64,000 nucleotides of DNA, from NCBI RefSeq assembly GCF_000332195.1, contig NZ_KB235922.1, forward strand, positions 992,001 to 1,056,000, written 5' to 3'. The DNA is from Pleurocapsa sp. PCC 7319. GTDB lineage: Bacteria > Cyanobacteriota > Cyanobacteriia > Cyanobacteriales > Xenococcaceae. This document shows positions 54,918-62,656 of this stretch, one piece after another. Made by a program: the position numbers and the translations under genes. A model generated the notes under the pieces. It did no database searches and was not told where the DNA came from. It saw only the letters and a list, made by a program, of their open reading frames with translations. The first letter of the stretch is position 1. The number at the start of each line of letters is the position of its first letter.

Positions 54918-55005
54918 CCCTGAGACTAAAAACTAAAAACTAAAAACTTCAGATAAACTTTAGAGCTTATAGCTAAAGGCTTAGAGCTTATAGCTGTTAA
55001 AATCA
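54918..55005. repeat. Short tandem repeats upstream of the SSADH gene
   Basis: Units of AAAAACT (three copies, 54927-54950) are followed by AGAGCTTATAGCTAAAGGCT and AGAGCTTATAGCT. The second array matches the type at 3330-3362 (AGCTTAGAGCTAAAGGCTTA). Both are simple dispersed repeats of the cyanobacterial short tandem class. Confidence 0.6.
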
Positions 55006-55040
55006 CAATATCGCTCTAAAATTCAGTTATTACAATCACT

Positions 55041-55148
55041 ATGAATAACGATTTAATACCTTTTTTAGTAGGAGTTTGCTTCCTGATTATCTATTTGATT
55101 TTTTCTGCCGCCACGGAAATGGGAACAAAATTACCCTGGAAAAAATAA
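55041..55148 (+). CDS. 35-residue single-helix membrane protein
   Basis: MNNDLIPFLVGVCFLIIYLI begins the frame, giving one membrane helix (about residues 6-24), followed by FSAATEMGTKLPWKK with a basic end. The layout is like small subunits of photosynthetic or NDH complexes, but I do not recognise it as a known Psb, Pet or Ndh peptide. It stops 6 bases before the start of the cupin gene, so the two are probably cotranscribed. No good ribosome binding site is visible. Confidence 0.45.
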   Translation: MNNDLIPFLVGVCFLIIYLIFSAATEMGTKLPWKK

Positions 55149-55154
55149 CAAGTT

Positions 55155-55631
55155 ATGAACTACATCATACGCAGTAATGAAATCGAGGCAATGGAAGGTT
55201 TAGCCAAGACCCATTTCCTGAATGAGAATGCCAAAAGGACGAACAAGTCACTTGGGGATGTGGTTGGCTTAAAAAACTTGGGTTTCCATATCATTGAGGT
55301 CTTTCCTGGATACGAATCCACAGAGTATCATGTACATCATTTTGAGGAAGAATGCGTATACGTTCTTTCTGGTACTGCTACGGTAACAATTGATGAGGCT
55401 AATTACGAGGTACGCGCTGGTGATTTTATTGGCTATCCTGCTGGTGGTTTGCCTCACACAATGAAAAATACAGGCTCTGAAATCCTACGTTGCATTGTTG
55501 TTGGTCAAAGGCTTCAGCACGACGTCGCTGATTATCCGAGGCTGGGCAAAAGACTTTACCGTTACGGTCAATCAAATGATCTGGTCGATATTAGCGATAT
55601 TTCTCATCCCACTGTTGGTAGGAAAATTTGA
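55155..55631 (+). CDS. Cupin-domain protein
   Basis: 158 residues. A single cupin barrel: the first motif has EYHVHHFEEECVYVLSGTA (His, His, Glu metal ligands), the second YPAGGLPHTMKNTGSE (His). A C-terminal extension ends LVDISDISHPTVGRKI. The fold suits metal-dependent sugar-phosphate isomerases or oxygenases, but no substrate can be named. Convergent with the flotillin gene. Confidence 0.8.
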   Translation: MNYIIRSNEIEAMEGLAKTHFLNENAKRTNKSLGDVVGLKNLGFHIIEVFPGYESTEYHVHHFEEECVYVLSGTATVTIDEANYEVRAGDFIGYPAGGLPHTMKNTGSEILRCIVVGQRLQHDVADYPRLGKRLYRYGQSNDLVDISDISHPTVGRKI

Positions 55632-55767
55632 CTTGTCAAATAGCTATCAGCTATCAGAAGCTATGTACGAAAGACTGATTGTAAGGACTGACAACAGTTT
55701 GATCTCACGAAAATATTATTTGTCTAAGATATTTCCCAAATTGATATTAAAAGGCATTATCCATTGC

Positions 55768-57048
55768 TTACAGTTCATCCACTTCAGTTGCCTCTAGTTT
55801 TTTTATGGGTTTAACCGCACCATTACCAGCCAAATTCTGGGCAACTTCTGCCACATCAACTCCAGTGGTTTGGCGTAACTGTTCGACAAAAGAAGCAATT
55901 TGAGTAGCTTTACTACCGTCTTTGCCATCAACTACAGTCAGACTTTCTACCTGCACATCGGGAACACCCGCCGCCATCATTTTCATTAGGGTTTCTAATT
56001 TTTGGAACAGAAAAATATCTTTGGCGTTGGCTCCTGCTGCTTTCCAAGACTCCGCTAAACGTTGTGTCCCTTCGGCTTGGGCTTTCCCATCCTCAATAAT
56101 ACTAGCTGCATCCCCTTTCGCTTTGGCGATCGCCTGTTTGCATTGGGCTTCGGCTGGGGCAACTACATCAGCTTGTAACTGTTGTTTTACTTGTTTAATG
56201 CGTTCAGTTTGAACGGCAACTTCAGCTTCGGCTTTTGCCACTTCAGCGACAACTTCCGCTTCAGCTTCTGCGACTAAGGCTTCTCGTTTGGTTATGGCAT
56301 CACGGATTCTTTTTTCCGCTTCGGCTTTGGCAATTTCTAGATCTCGAGTAATTTGTCTGAGGGAAGTAGCTTTTTTATTCTCCGAGTCTTTAATTGTAGA
56401 TTCTGCTTTGGCTGAAGCCTCGGCTATACGAGCATCTCGTAACAGTTCTGCTTGCTGTTGTCGTCCGATAGAGTCTAAATAGTGAACTTCATCAGAAATA
56501 TTTTGGATTTGCAGATTATCCAAGACTAATCCTAGTTTTTCCAGGTCGTCTTCTGCTTCGTCCAATAAACTTTTAGCAAAGGCAATCTTGTCTTCGTTAA
56601 CTTGTTCGGGAGTTAAGCTAGCTAGTACCCCCCGCAGATTTCCTTCTAGAGTTTGTTTCGCTAACATCTCAATTTGTTGACGACTTTTTCCCAGTAACCT
56701 TTCGATCGCATTATGAATAGTTGGTTCTTCCCCAGCAATTTTGATATTGGCTACCCCTTCTACCGTTAAAGGAATACCTCCCTTACTGTAGGCGTTGGCT
56801 ACTTTTAACTCAATGATCATGTTGGTCAAATCCATGCGAAAGGCTTGTTCAATTAAAGGCATCCTGATACTGCTACCTCCTTTGACTAAGCGATAACCCA
56901 CTTCTTTCCCATCATGACTTCGAGTTTTTGTGCCTGCAAAAATCAAGATTTCACTGGGTTGGCAAATATAGTAAAGATTGCGAATCATAAACCAGCCCGC
57001 ACCCGTACCCAATCCAAAAATTCCTAATAAAGTTGCAATAATTTCCAT
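55768..57048 (-). CDS. SPFH/flotillin-family protein 1
   Basis: 426 residues. An N-terminal membrane helix (IIATLLGIFGLGTGAGWFMI) precedes YYICQPSEILIFAGTK, the usual flotillin start. The SPFH domain (about 30-190) includes RMDLTNMIIELKVANAYSKG and LLGKSRQQIEMLAKQTLEGN. A long Ala/Glu-rich coiled coil (about 205-345) and the C-terminal oligomerisation part follow. Flotillins assemble into membrane microdomain cages. Third in the order NfeD, flotillin 2, flotillin 1, with 36 bp between the flotillin genes. Confidence 0.9.
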   Translation of the reverse strand: MEIIATLLGIFGLGTGAGWFMIRNLYYICQPSEILIFAGTKTRSHDGKEVGYRLVKGGSSIRMPLIEQAFRMDLTNMIIELKVANAYSKGGIPLTVEGVANIKIAGEEPTIHNAIERLLGKSRQQIEMLAKQTLEGNLRGVLASLTPEQVNEDKIAFAKSLLDEAEDDLEKLGLVLDNLQIQNISDEVHYLDSIGRQQQAELLRDARIAEASAKAESTIKDSENKKATSLRQITRDLEIAKAEAEKRIRDAITKREALVAEAEAEVVAEVAKAEAEVAVQTERIKQVKQQLQADVVAPAEAQCKQAIAKAKGDAASIIEDGKAQAEGTQRLAESWKAAGANAKDIFLFQKLETLMKMMAAGVPDVQVESLTVVDGKDGSKATQIASFVEQLRQTTGVDVAEVAQNLAGNGAVKPIKKLEATEVDEL

Positions 57049-57053
57049 TGTCT

Positions 57054-57100
57054 TAATTACTGATTACTGATTACTGATTACTGATTACTGATTACTGATT
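57054..57100. repeat. Heptamer array TGATTAC between the flotillin genes
   Basis: Five exact TGATTAC units and partial units at both ends. The array starts in the gap after the flotillin 1 start codon region and runs into flotillin 2, where it supplies the codons for the final Ser-Asn-Gln and the TAA stop. Heptameric tandem repeats are well known in cyanobacteria. Confidence 0.85.
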
Positions 57101-58455
57101 GTTTTTCCAGTATCTTTAGCTTGAGGATTAAGAGTACCAATTACATCTATTCCCAAAGTGTCATTAACACTATTGAGGAATTGGGCAACAATTTCGGGAT
57201 AGACATTAACCAAGCTGGCAAGAGATTTTCCATCACCATTGTCAATCACATTTACTTTGTCTAATTTCAGTCTTTCGGGAATGGCTACAGCCTCTTCTAG
57301 CACTGTTTCTAACTGTTGAATTAAGAATAATTCCTTAGCATCTTTACCAGTTGACTGCCATACTTCCCCCAGCATCTCGTTGACTAAAGCTGCTGCTTCA
57401 GCATTTTCTTTTAGTGCTGCGGCTTCTCCCTTGGCTAATAATCCTTTAGCCACCTGCTCGGCTTCGGCAGGTAAAACTTGTTCCGCTTCTAAACGCAATC
57501 TTTCTAATTGCGCCCGAACTGTTTGTAACTGTTGTTGTGCCTTAGCTGTAGCTTCTAGGGCTGCGGCGGTAGTTCGTTCTTCTTCTGAGCGCGCTTTTTG
57601 TTCTAATTCGGCAGTAATTTTCCGTAGTTCGTTTTCTTGATCTTGAATCACAATCCGATCTTGGGTAATGGCAACTGCAGTTTCTTCTTCACACTTAGCT
57701 TCAATTTGTTCTGCTTCACTCAGGGCATTAGATTCTGCAATCTCAGCATTTTTAATCACTAAAGCAATTTGTCTACGCCCCAGAGAATTAAGATAGTCTA
57801 CGTTATCTGAGATGGTTTGAATTTTGAGAATATCTAACTGTAAACCTAGCTTGTTTAAATCACGACTGACATCAGACGCAATCCGCTGCGAAAATTGCAG
57901 ACGGTTTTCGTTTAATTCTTCTGGAGTAAGGGTAGCTACTACGCCCCGTAAATTACCTTCGAGGGTTTCCCTGGCGACGCGAATAATCTCTTTGCGATCT
58001 TGATCTAGAAAACGTTCGATCGCATTGCCCACAACTTGGGGATTGCTAGAAATTTTCACATTGGCGATCGCCTGAATATCTAAGGGGGTTCCACCTTTAG
58101 CATAGGCATTAGTTACTTTTACCGTTACTGGCATAGTAGTAACATCAATACGTTTAATGGTTTCCAGGATGGGGATGCGAATACCTCTCCCCCCAGCCAA
58201 AACCCGATAGCCGACCTCTTGTCCTCCTTTGGTTTTGCGTTTTCTTCCCGAAAGTATTACTACTTCATTGGGTTTGCAGACACATAAGAAGGAATTGAGA
58301 AACCAAATTAAAAGTATGGTGCCAAATATTCCTAAAGAAATGGGCAGAAAAGTATATAACAGGCTATTAGCATTATTGTCCTGTCTAACTTGAGGAATTT
58401 GGGCGATCAGAGTTTCTTGAACGTTTATAGTGGTTAGATTATTGTGTATTTCCAT
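57085..58455 (-). CDS. SPFH/flotillin-family protein 2
   Basis: 456 residues from MEIHNNLTTINVQ, chosen because AGGAAAG lies 5 bases upstream; an ATG at 58491 would add 12 residues. A membrane helix (LLYTFLPISLGIFGTILLIW, then FLNSFL) precedes VCKPNEVVILSGRKRK. The SPFH domain has RIDVTTMPVTVKVTNAYAKG, and a long coiled coil follows (Glu/Ala-rich, about 255-370). It is a paralogue of the next gene and likely forms mixed assemblies with it. The last three residues come from a heptamer repeat. Confidence 0.9.
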   Translation of the reverse strand: MEIHNNLTTINVQETLIAQIPQVRQDNNANSLLYTFLPISLGIFGTILLIWFLNSFLCVCKPNEVVILSGRKRKTKGGQEVGYRVLAGGRGIRIPILETIKRIDVTTMPVTVKVTNAYAKGGTPLDIQAIANVKISSNPQVVGNAIERFLDQDRKEIIRVARETLEGNLRGVVATLTPEELNENRLQFSQRIASDVSRDLNKLGLQLDILKIQTISDNVDYLNSLGRRQIALVIKNAEIAESNALSEAEQIEAKCEEETAVAITQDRIVIQDQENELRKITAELEQKARSEEERTTAAALEATAKAQQQLQTVRAQLERLRLEAEQVLPAEAEQVAKGLLAKGEAAALKENAEAAALVNEMLGEVWQSTGKDAKELFLIQQLETVLEEAVAIPERLKLDKVNVIDNGDGKSLASLVNVYPEIVAQFLNSVNDTLGIDVIGTLNPQAKDTGKTISNQ

Positions 58456-58507
58456 AATTACTTTCCTGAAATGCTTAATTAACTGTTCCATAATGTTTCC
58501 CCGTCGG

Positions 58508-58846
58508 TTACTGGGTATCGTGTCTTGCTACCCAAACCTTGTTCCCTTGCATTTGAATAATCAAAACGCGATCACCGACCTGAAATCCTTGTCGATCATC
58601 GGTGAGGGCAACCAAATCTACCATTGTTCCCTTAACTTCGACTCGTACCTTCCCCTTACTATCGGCATCAAATGGAAGTTCGACGATGCCACAAAGACCT
58701 ACTAAATCTTCTGGCTTCATGAGGCTATCAATAATTTCTCGCCGTCGCCAAAAATAAATAAACCAGACAATTAATGCACCAACAAAAATCCCAATGGCGA
58801 TCGATATACCTGCAATAGTTAAAATTAAATAATTCATTGGCTTCAA
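58508..58846 (-). CDS. NfeD-like membrane protein with OB domain
   Basis: 112 residues (or 109 from the second Met). One N-terminal membrane helix (NYLILTIAGISIAIGIFVGA) and a C-terminal OB-fold domain (LVGLCGIVELPFDADSKGKV, GDRVLIIQMQGNKVWV). NfeD short forms are cofactors of flotillins and are usually encoded beside them, as here: the flotillin 2 gene starts 53 bp downstream. It probably helps anchor or regulate flotillin assemblies. Confidence 0.85.
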   Translation of the reverse strand: MKPMNYLILTIAGISIAIGIFVGALIVWFIYFWRRREIIDSLMKPEDLVGLCGIVELPFDADSKGKVRVEVKGTMVDLVALTDDRQGFQVGDRVLIIQMQGNKVWVARHDTQ

Positions 58847-58951
58847 TAGCCTCGAAGATTTCTGATCCTAGCTAATACATTCGATCTTAAACTTTGAATT
58901 GAAATACTGGTACGTATTTAAAGTATTTTTTAAGACACTCATATTACTTGG

Positions 58952-59032
58952 TTTAACGTCAGTTAGACGAGTTGCGTAGGAGGATGAATAACTATAGGGA
59001 AAAGGGAACAAGTCCATCAAACTGACGTTAAA
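58952..59032. repeat. MITE-like inverted-repeat element B
   Basis: TTTAACGTCAGTT (58952-58964) and AACTGACGTTAAA (59020-59032) are perfect 13-base inverted repeats bounding 81 bp. The element ends exactly at the base before the GTPase stop codon. It shares its termini with element A at 7.7 kb and the fragment at 19.5 kb. Confidence 0.7.
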
Positions 59033-60640
59033 TTACCAATCATCTTCTAGTTGTGCAGCCATTTCTTCGACAACTTCTCTTTCCTCTAGTTCTTCTAGTT
59101 CCTCTAATTCTTCATCTCCCCAGGCTTCAGACAGAGGTTGAACCACTTTGGAAATGGCATCTTGTACAAAGGATTTAACAAATTCATCTCGCCGACTGAG
59201 TTGAAACTGTTGCTGCACAACTTCAGTTATGCCCCCATCTCCCCAATCTAAATTATGTTTAAAATATTCAACGAAACTTTTACCAGCTATGCGAGTTAAA
59301 TAGGCAGCAGAAACTGCTTGGATTACCTTACCGACAACATAAGTTGCCAGATTGAATTGCAGAGCTTTGGCAAGGATATCTACCGCACCTTTAACTATCC
59401 CTAAACTAACTAAAGTTTTACCCAGAGATAAGGCTAATTCTTTGCCTCGTTCCAAATCAAGTTCTACCCCATAAATCTTACCGATTTCAATTACCATTTG
59501 GGCATTTACTGCTGCTGTAGCTAACATATCAACCACTGGTACTGGGGTAACAGCAATTACACCTGCACCAATCCATTGATAACGATCAATTACTTTATCG
59601 GATTCTCTGCGTCGCTGAATCTCAATAATTTTGCGGGCTTCTTCACCTAGACGGTGAGATTGCAAGAGAATATTATCGGCAATTAAATCTTCTCCTTCTG
59701 CCCTCAGTACTGCCACTAGTCTTTTAATTAAAGGTAAAATTTCGACGGTGGGTTCAATGATCTCTCCACTAGGTAACTGAACTGGTTGCGGGTTAGCAGA
59801 AATTGCCGTTACGTCGCTAGGAGGAATGAAGGTTTTAACTCTCTCTTTGAGTCTCCCTAGAATTATGTCTCGATCTTCGTCAGTATAGAGATCAATTTTA
59901 TTAAAGACCAATAGCGATCGCTTGCCAATCTCAGCCAAAGTTTTCAAGGGTTCATACTCTGACTGTCTTAGATCATTATCTACCGTGAATACTAGTAAAT
60001 CTGCTTCTGTAGCCAGTTTACGGGCTATTTCTCCTCGTTCTGTCCCTGCTATTCCTGCTTCTAAGATCCCAGGTGTATCAATAATTAAAATTTCTCTTCC
60101 TACTCCCTTAAGTTTGAGGCTATAGGTTTCTCCTTGAGTAGTTGTCCCCATGATGGGGTTGACTTCGCCGACGATCTCCCCAATCAAAGCATTAACTAAA
60201 GAGGTTTTTCCTGCCGATCCTGTACCAAAGATAACTACCTTGACTTCCCCGCGCTGTAAATCTGCCTCAATCTGCTGCGATCTATTTAGTAGAGCTTTTT
60301 GAGCGATTGTATCTTGTATCTGTCCAACTTGTTTTCTTAAAGCCTTCAGATTTTGAGCTGCTACTTGAGTTTTTTCTTCGGGAACTCTGACGTTACCAAC
60401 TCGGCGTTTACGTCGTTTACTTCTAGGTTTTTTACCAGTGTATTTATTGACATAGTAAATATATCCTCCCATTATTGCCCCAATTAAGGTAATTACCAAT
60501 AGCAGCAGTAAATTAGCCAAAATAGGTGCAGTAAAGGAGATCTGCATATAGAGGTGAGACAAAGATGTCACCAACCAGATCGATAGTCCGAGAATAATAC
60601 TCAGACCAAGAAACAAAGCTACCAGTCGTAACAGAGGCAT
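59033..60640 (-). CDS. Membrane-associated Era-like GTPase with DUF697-type domain
   Basis: 535 residues. Two N-terminal membrane helices (LVALFLGLSIILGLSIWLVT and ILANLLLLLVITLIGAIMGG) and a very basic linker (PRSKRRKRRVGNVRV) precede the GTPase. Motifs: G1 GTGSAGKTSLVNAL near 139, G2 Thr in IMGTTTQGE, G3 IDTPGILEAG, G4 LVFNKIDLYT. The C-terminal half is a DUF697-like helical domain (about 350-490) with a hydrophobic patch. The end is strongly acidic (Glu-Leu-Glu-Glu repeats). Similar cyanobacterial and plastid proteins are thought to act at membranes. Upstream of NfeD and the flotillins on the same strand, 186 bp away. Confidence 0.85.
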   Translation of the reverse strand: MPLLRLVALFLGLSIILGLSIWLVTSLSHLYMQISFTAPILANLLLLLVITLIGAIMGGYIYYVNKYTGKKPRSKRRKRRVGNVRVPEEKTQVAAQNLKALRKQVGQIQDTIAQKALLNRSQQIEADLQRGEVKVVIFGTGSAGKTSLVNALIGEIVGEVNPIMGTTTQGETYSLKLKGVGREILIIDTPGILEAGIAGTERGEIARKLATEADLLVFTVDNDLRQSEYEPLKTLAEIGKRSLLVFNKIDLYTDEDRDIILGRLKERVKTFIPPSDVTAISANPQPVQLPSGEIIEPTVEILPLIKRLVAVLRAEGEDLIADNILLQSHRLGEEARKIIEIQRRRESDKVIDRYQWIGAGVIAVTPVPVVDMLATAAVNAQMVIEIGKIYGVELDLERGKELALSLGKTLVSLGIVKGAVDILAKALQFNLATYVVGKVIQAVSAAYLTRIAGKSFVEYFKHNLDWGDGGITEVVQQQFQLSRRDEFVKSFVQDAISKVVQPLSEAWGDEELEELEELEEREVVEEMAAQLEDDW

Positions 60641-60834
60641 GAGACAGTTATCAGAACTCAGGTAATTTACTCATATTAACGATTTTGACTAAATTTCACC
60701 TAAGACCAATAGCTATTTAGCGATTGGCGGGTGAGCAAAATTTACGGTAGCAAAAATTTTAATTGCCGTTACTCGTTACTTTTTACTCGTTACTTAAAGC
60801 GTCTCTATTATTTAACTCCCACACCTTTTTTCGT

Positions 60835-61845
60835 TCACCCGCGATTGGCTATTAATTCATCTCGATTATGGGGCTGTAAAAGATTAGTAATATCTGGTCC
60901 TAAGGGAATAATGCCTCCTGGATTTAAGGGGAATAAATTGCCGTAATAATCTCGTTTAACACTTTCTAAATCACAAGTATCCGCAACTCCTGGGAGCTGA
61001 TATAAATCTTGTAGATAAGCTCCTAGGTGATCGTAATCTTGGATACGACGACGATTGCATTTAAACAACCCGTAATAGACGATATCGAAGCGGAAGAGAG
61101 TAGTAAACAGACGCACATCTGCTAAAGTAGGGTGATCGCCACATAGATAACGACTTGTTTTTAAGACCCCATCAATCTCATCGAGGGTGGTAAAGAGTTC
61201 ATTACAAGCTTGATCATAGGCTGCCTGAGTTTGCGCAAAACCGCAACGATAAACTCCATTATTTACTGTGTGATAGATTTTTTCGTTCCACTGGTCTATT
61301 TTTTCTTTTAGGGACTCTGGATAGAGTTCAAAATCGGCATATTGAGCATATTGATTAAATTCCGAGTTGAGCATTTCGATAATCTCGGCACTTTCATTAT
61401 TAACGATGGTATTAGTCTGGCTATCCCATAAAATTGGCACTGTGGAACGTCCTTGATAGTTTGATTGGGAGAGCTGATATAGTTCGGGTACTGTTTGGCA
61501 ACCCATTTCAGGCTCAGATAAGACCCAAATTCCCGCATCGGGGGAAGGATAAACAATTGATACGGCGATCGCCTCTTGTAAGCCTTTCAAAGCTCTAGTG
61601 ACTAAAGTACGGTGCGCCCAAGGGCAACCCAGACCAACATATAAACGGTAGCGGTTGGCATCTGGTTGATAAGGGTTATCTGTTGCCGAACTAATGAAAT
61701 TTCTGAACTGACTTGAGGGACGAATATACTCTCCTTTCTGATTACGTGGTGCCAGTTGCGACATCATAATTTGCCACATTGTTGTCCAGACAAATTTACC
61801 CAGTTTAATAATCAACTTTCCTGGTAGGGACTTGTTTTTAGCCAT
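60835..61845 (-). CDS. Glutathionyl-hydroquinone reductase (Xi-class GST)
   Basis: 336 residues. The active-site motif GLGCPWAHRTLVTRALKG with catalytic Cys is diagnostic for Xi-class enzymes (YqjG/ECM4 type). QTNTIVNNESAEIIEMLN binds glutathione, and the C-terminal helical domain contains YLCGDHPTLADVRLFTTLFR. It reduces glutathionyl-hydroquinones, protecting against quinone adducts. The stop codon overlaps an 8-base inverted repeat (GCGGGTGA at 60727, TCACCCGC at 60835) bounding about 115 bp of repeat-like DNA. rsmD is 25 bp upstream. Confidence 0.9.
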   Translation of the reverse strand: MAKNKSLPGKLIIKLGKFVWTTMWQIMMSQLAPRNQKGEYIRPSSQFRNFISSATDNPYQPDANRYRLYVGLGCPWAHRTLVTRALKGLQEAIAVSIVYPSPDAGIWVLSEPEMGCQTVPELYQLSQSNYQGRSTVPILWDSQTNTIVNNESAEIIEMLNSEFNQYAQYADFELYPESLKEKIDQWNEKIYHTVNNGVYRCGFAQTQAAYDQACNELFTTLDEIDGVLKTSRYLCGDHPTLADVRLFTTLFRFDIVYYGLFKCNRRRIQDYDHLGAYLQDLYQLPGVADTCDLESVKRDYYGNLFPLNPGGIIPLGPDITNLLQPHNRDELIANRG

Positions 61846-61870
61846 CAGCTTAATCGTTAATTGTCAGTTG

Positions 61871-62410
61871 TTAGGAGGTTAACGCGTAAAAACTTAGAGT
61901 GGTATTGCCATAAGATTTAGTGCGATATATTTCCAATCCAGATACTTCTTTAGCTTGCCAGAGTTGAGGATTGTGTTCAACTGCGATCGCCCCTTCGGTG
62001 GTGACTAATTTTAAGGCGGCGATCGCTTTTAAAACGGGTAAATATAAATAACTATCGTAAGGAGGATCAAAATAAATCCAATCAAACTGTTGTCCTGCGA
62101 GACTTTTGAGCTTAACTAATACATCTCCTTGTAATACTTGGCAAGACTGTTCTGATTGGACTATTCGTTGCCAATTTTGCTCAATCATTTGGCAAGCCTT
62201 ACCATATTTTTCTATTCCCACTACTTTCCTAGCCCCTCGACATAGAGCTTCTGCTCCCATGGAACCATTTCCCGCACACAAATCTAACCAAGAACTGCCC
62301 TCAATTTGCTCGCGCCAGATATTAAATAAAGCCTCTCGAACTCTGGCAGAAGTAGGACGTGTCCTCTGCCCGGGAATTGTTTTTAATTGTCGATTGCCAT
62401 AAATTCTCAT
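61871..62410 (-). CDS. rsmD: 16S rRNA (guanine966-N2)-methyltransferase RsmD
   Basis: 179 residues. The start RIYGNRQLKTIPGQRTRPTS is typical, the SAM-binding motif is WLDLCAGNGSMGAEALCRGA, and the catalytic motif IV is YFDPPYDSY. It methylates G966 of 16S rRNA during 30S assembly. It lies 25 bp upstream of the hydroquinone reductase gene on the same strand and diverges from ftsH. Confidence 0.95.
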   Translation of the reverse strand: MRIYGNRQLKTIPGQRTRPTSARVREALFNIWREQIEGSSWLDLCAGNGSMGAEALCRGARKVVGIEKYGKACQMIEQNWQRIVQSEQSCQVLQGDVLVKLKSLAGQQFDWIYFDPPYDSYLYLPVLKAIAALKLVTTEGAIAVEHNPQLWQAKEVSGLEIYRTKSYGNTTLSFYALTS

Positions 62411-62656
62411 GATTTTTTTATAAACTGCTCACTAAAAGGGTGCCGATTACTTTCTCATTATTGTAAAATTCCTTAATATAATTAGAGTGTAGACAAAGTT
62501 AAGCATTTTTTGGCAATAAACTCTTGCACTACAAAAATATCAATTGAAAATAGAAATAGATTAACCAGCAATTTAATCTATCAAAAACAAAAGTTTTTTA
62601 GTTAGGCTGGTGTTAATATCAAAAAATTTATATATGTACCTAGTAAATATATAACT

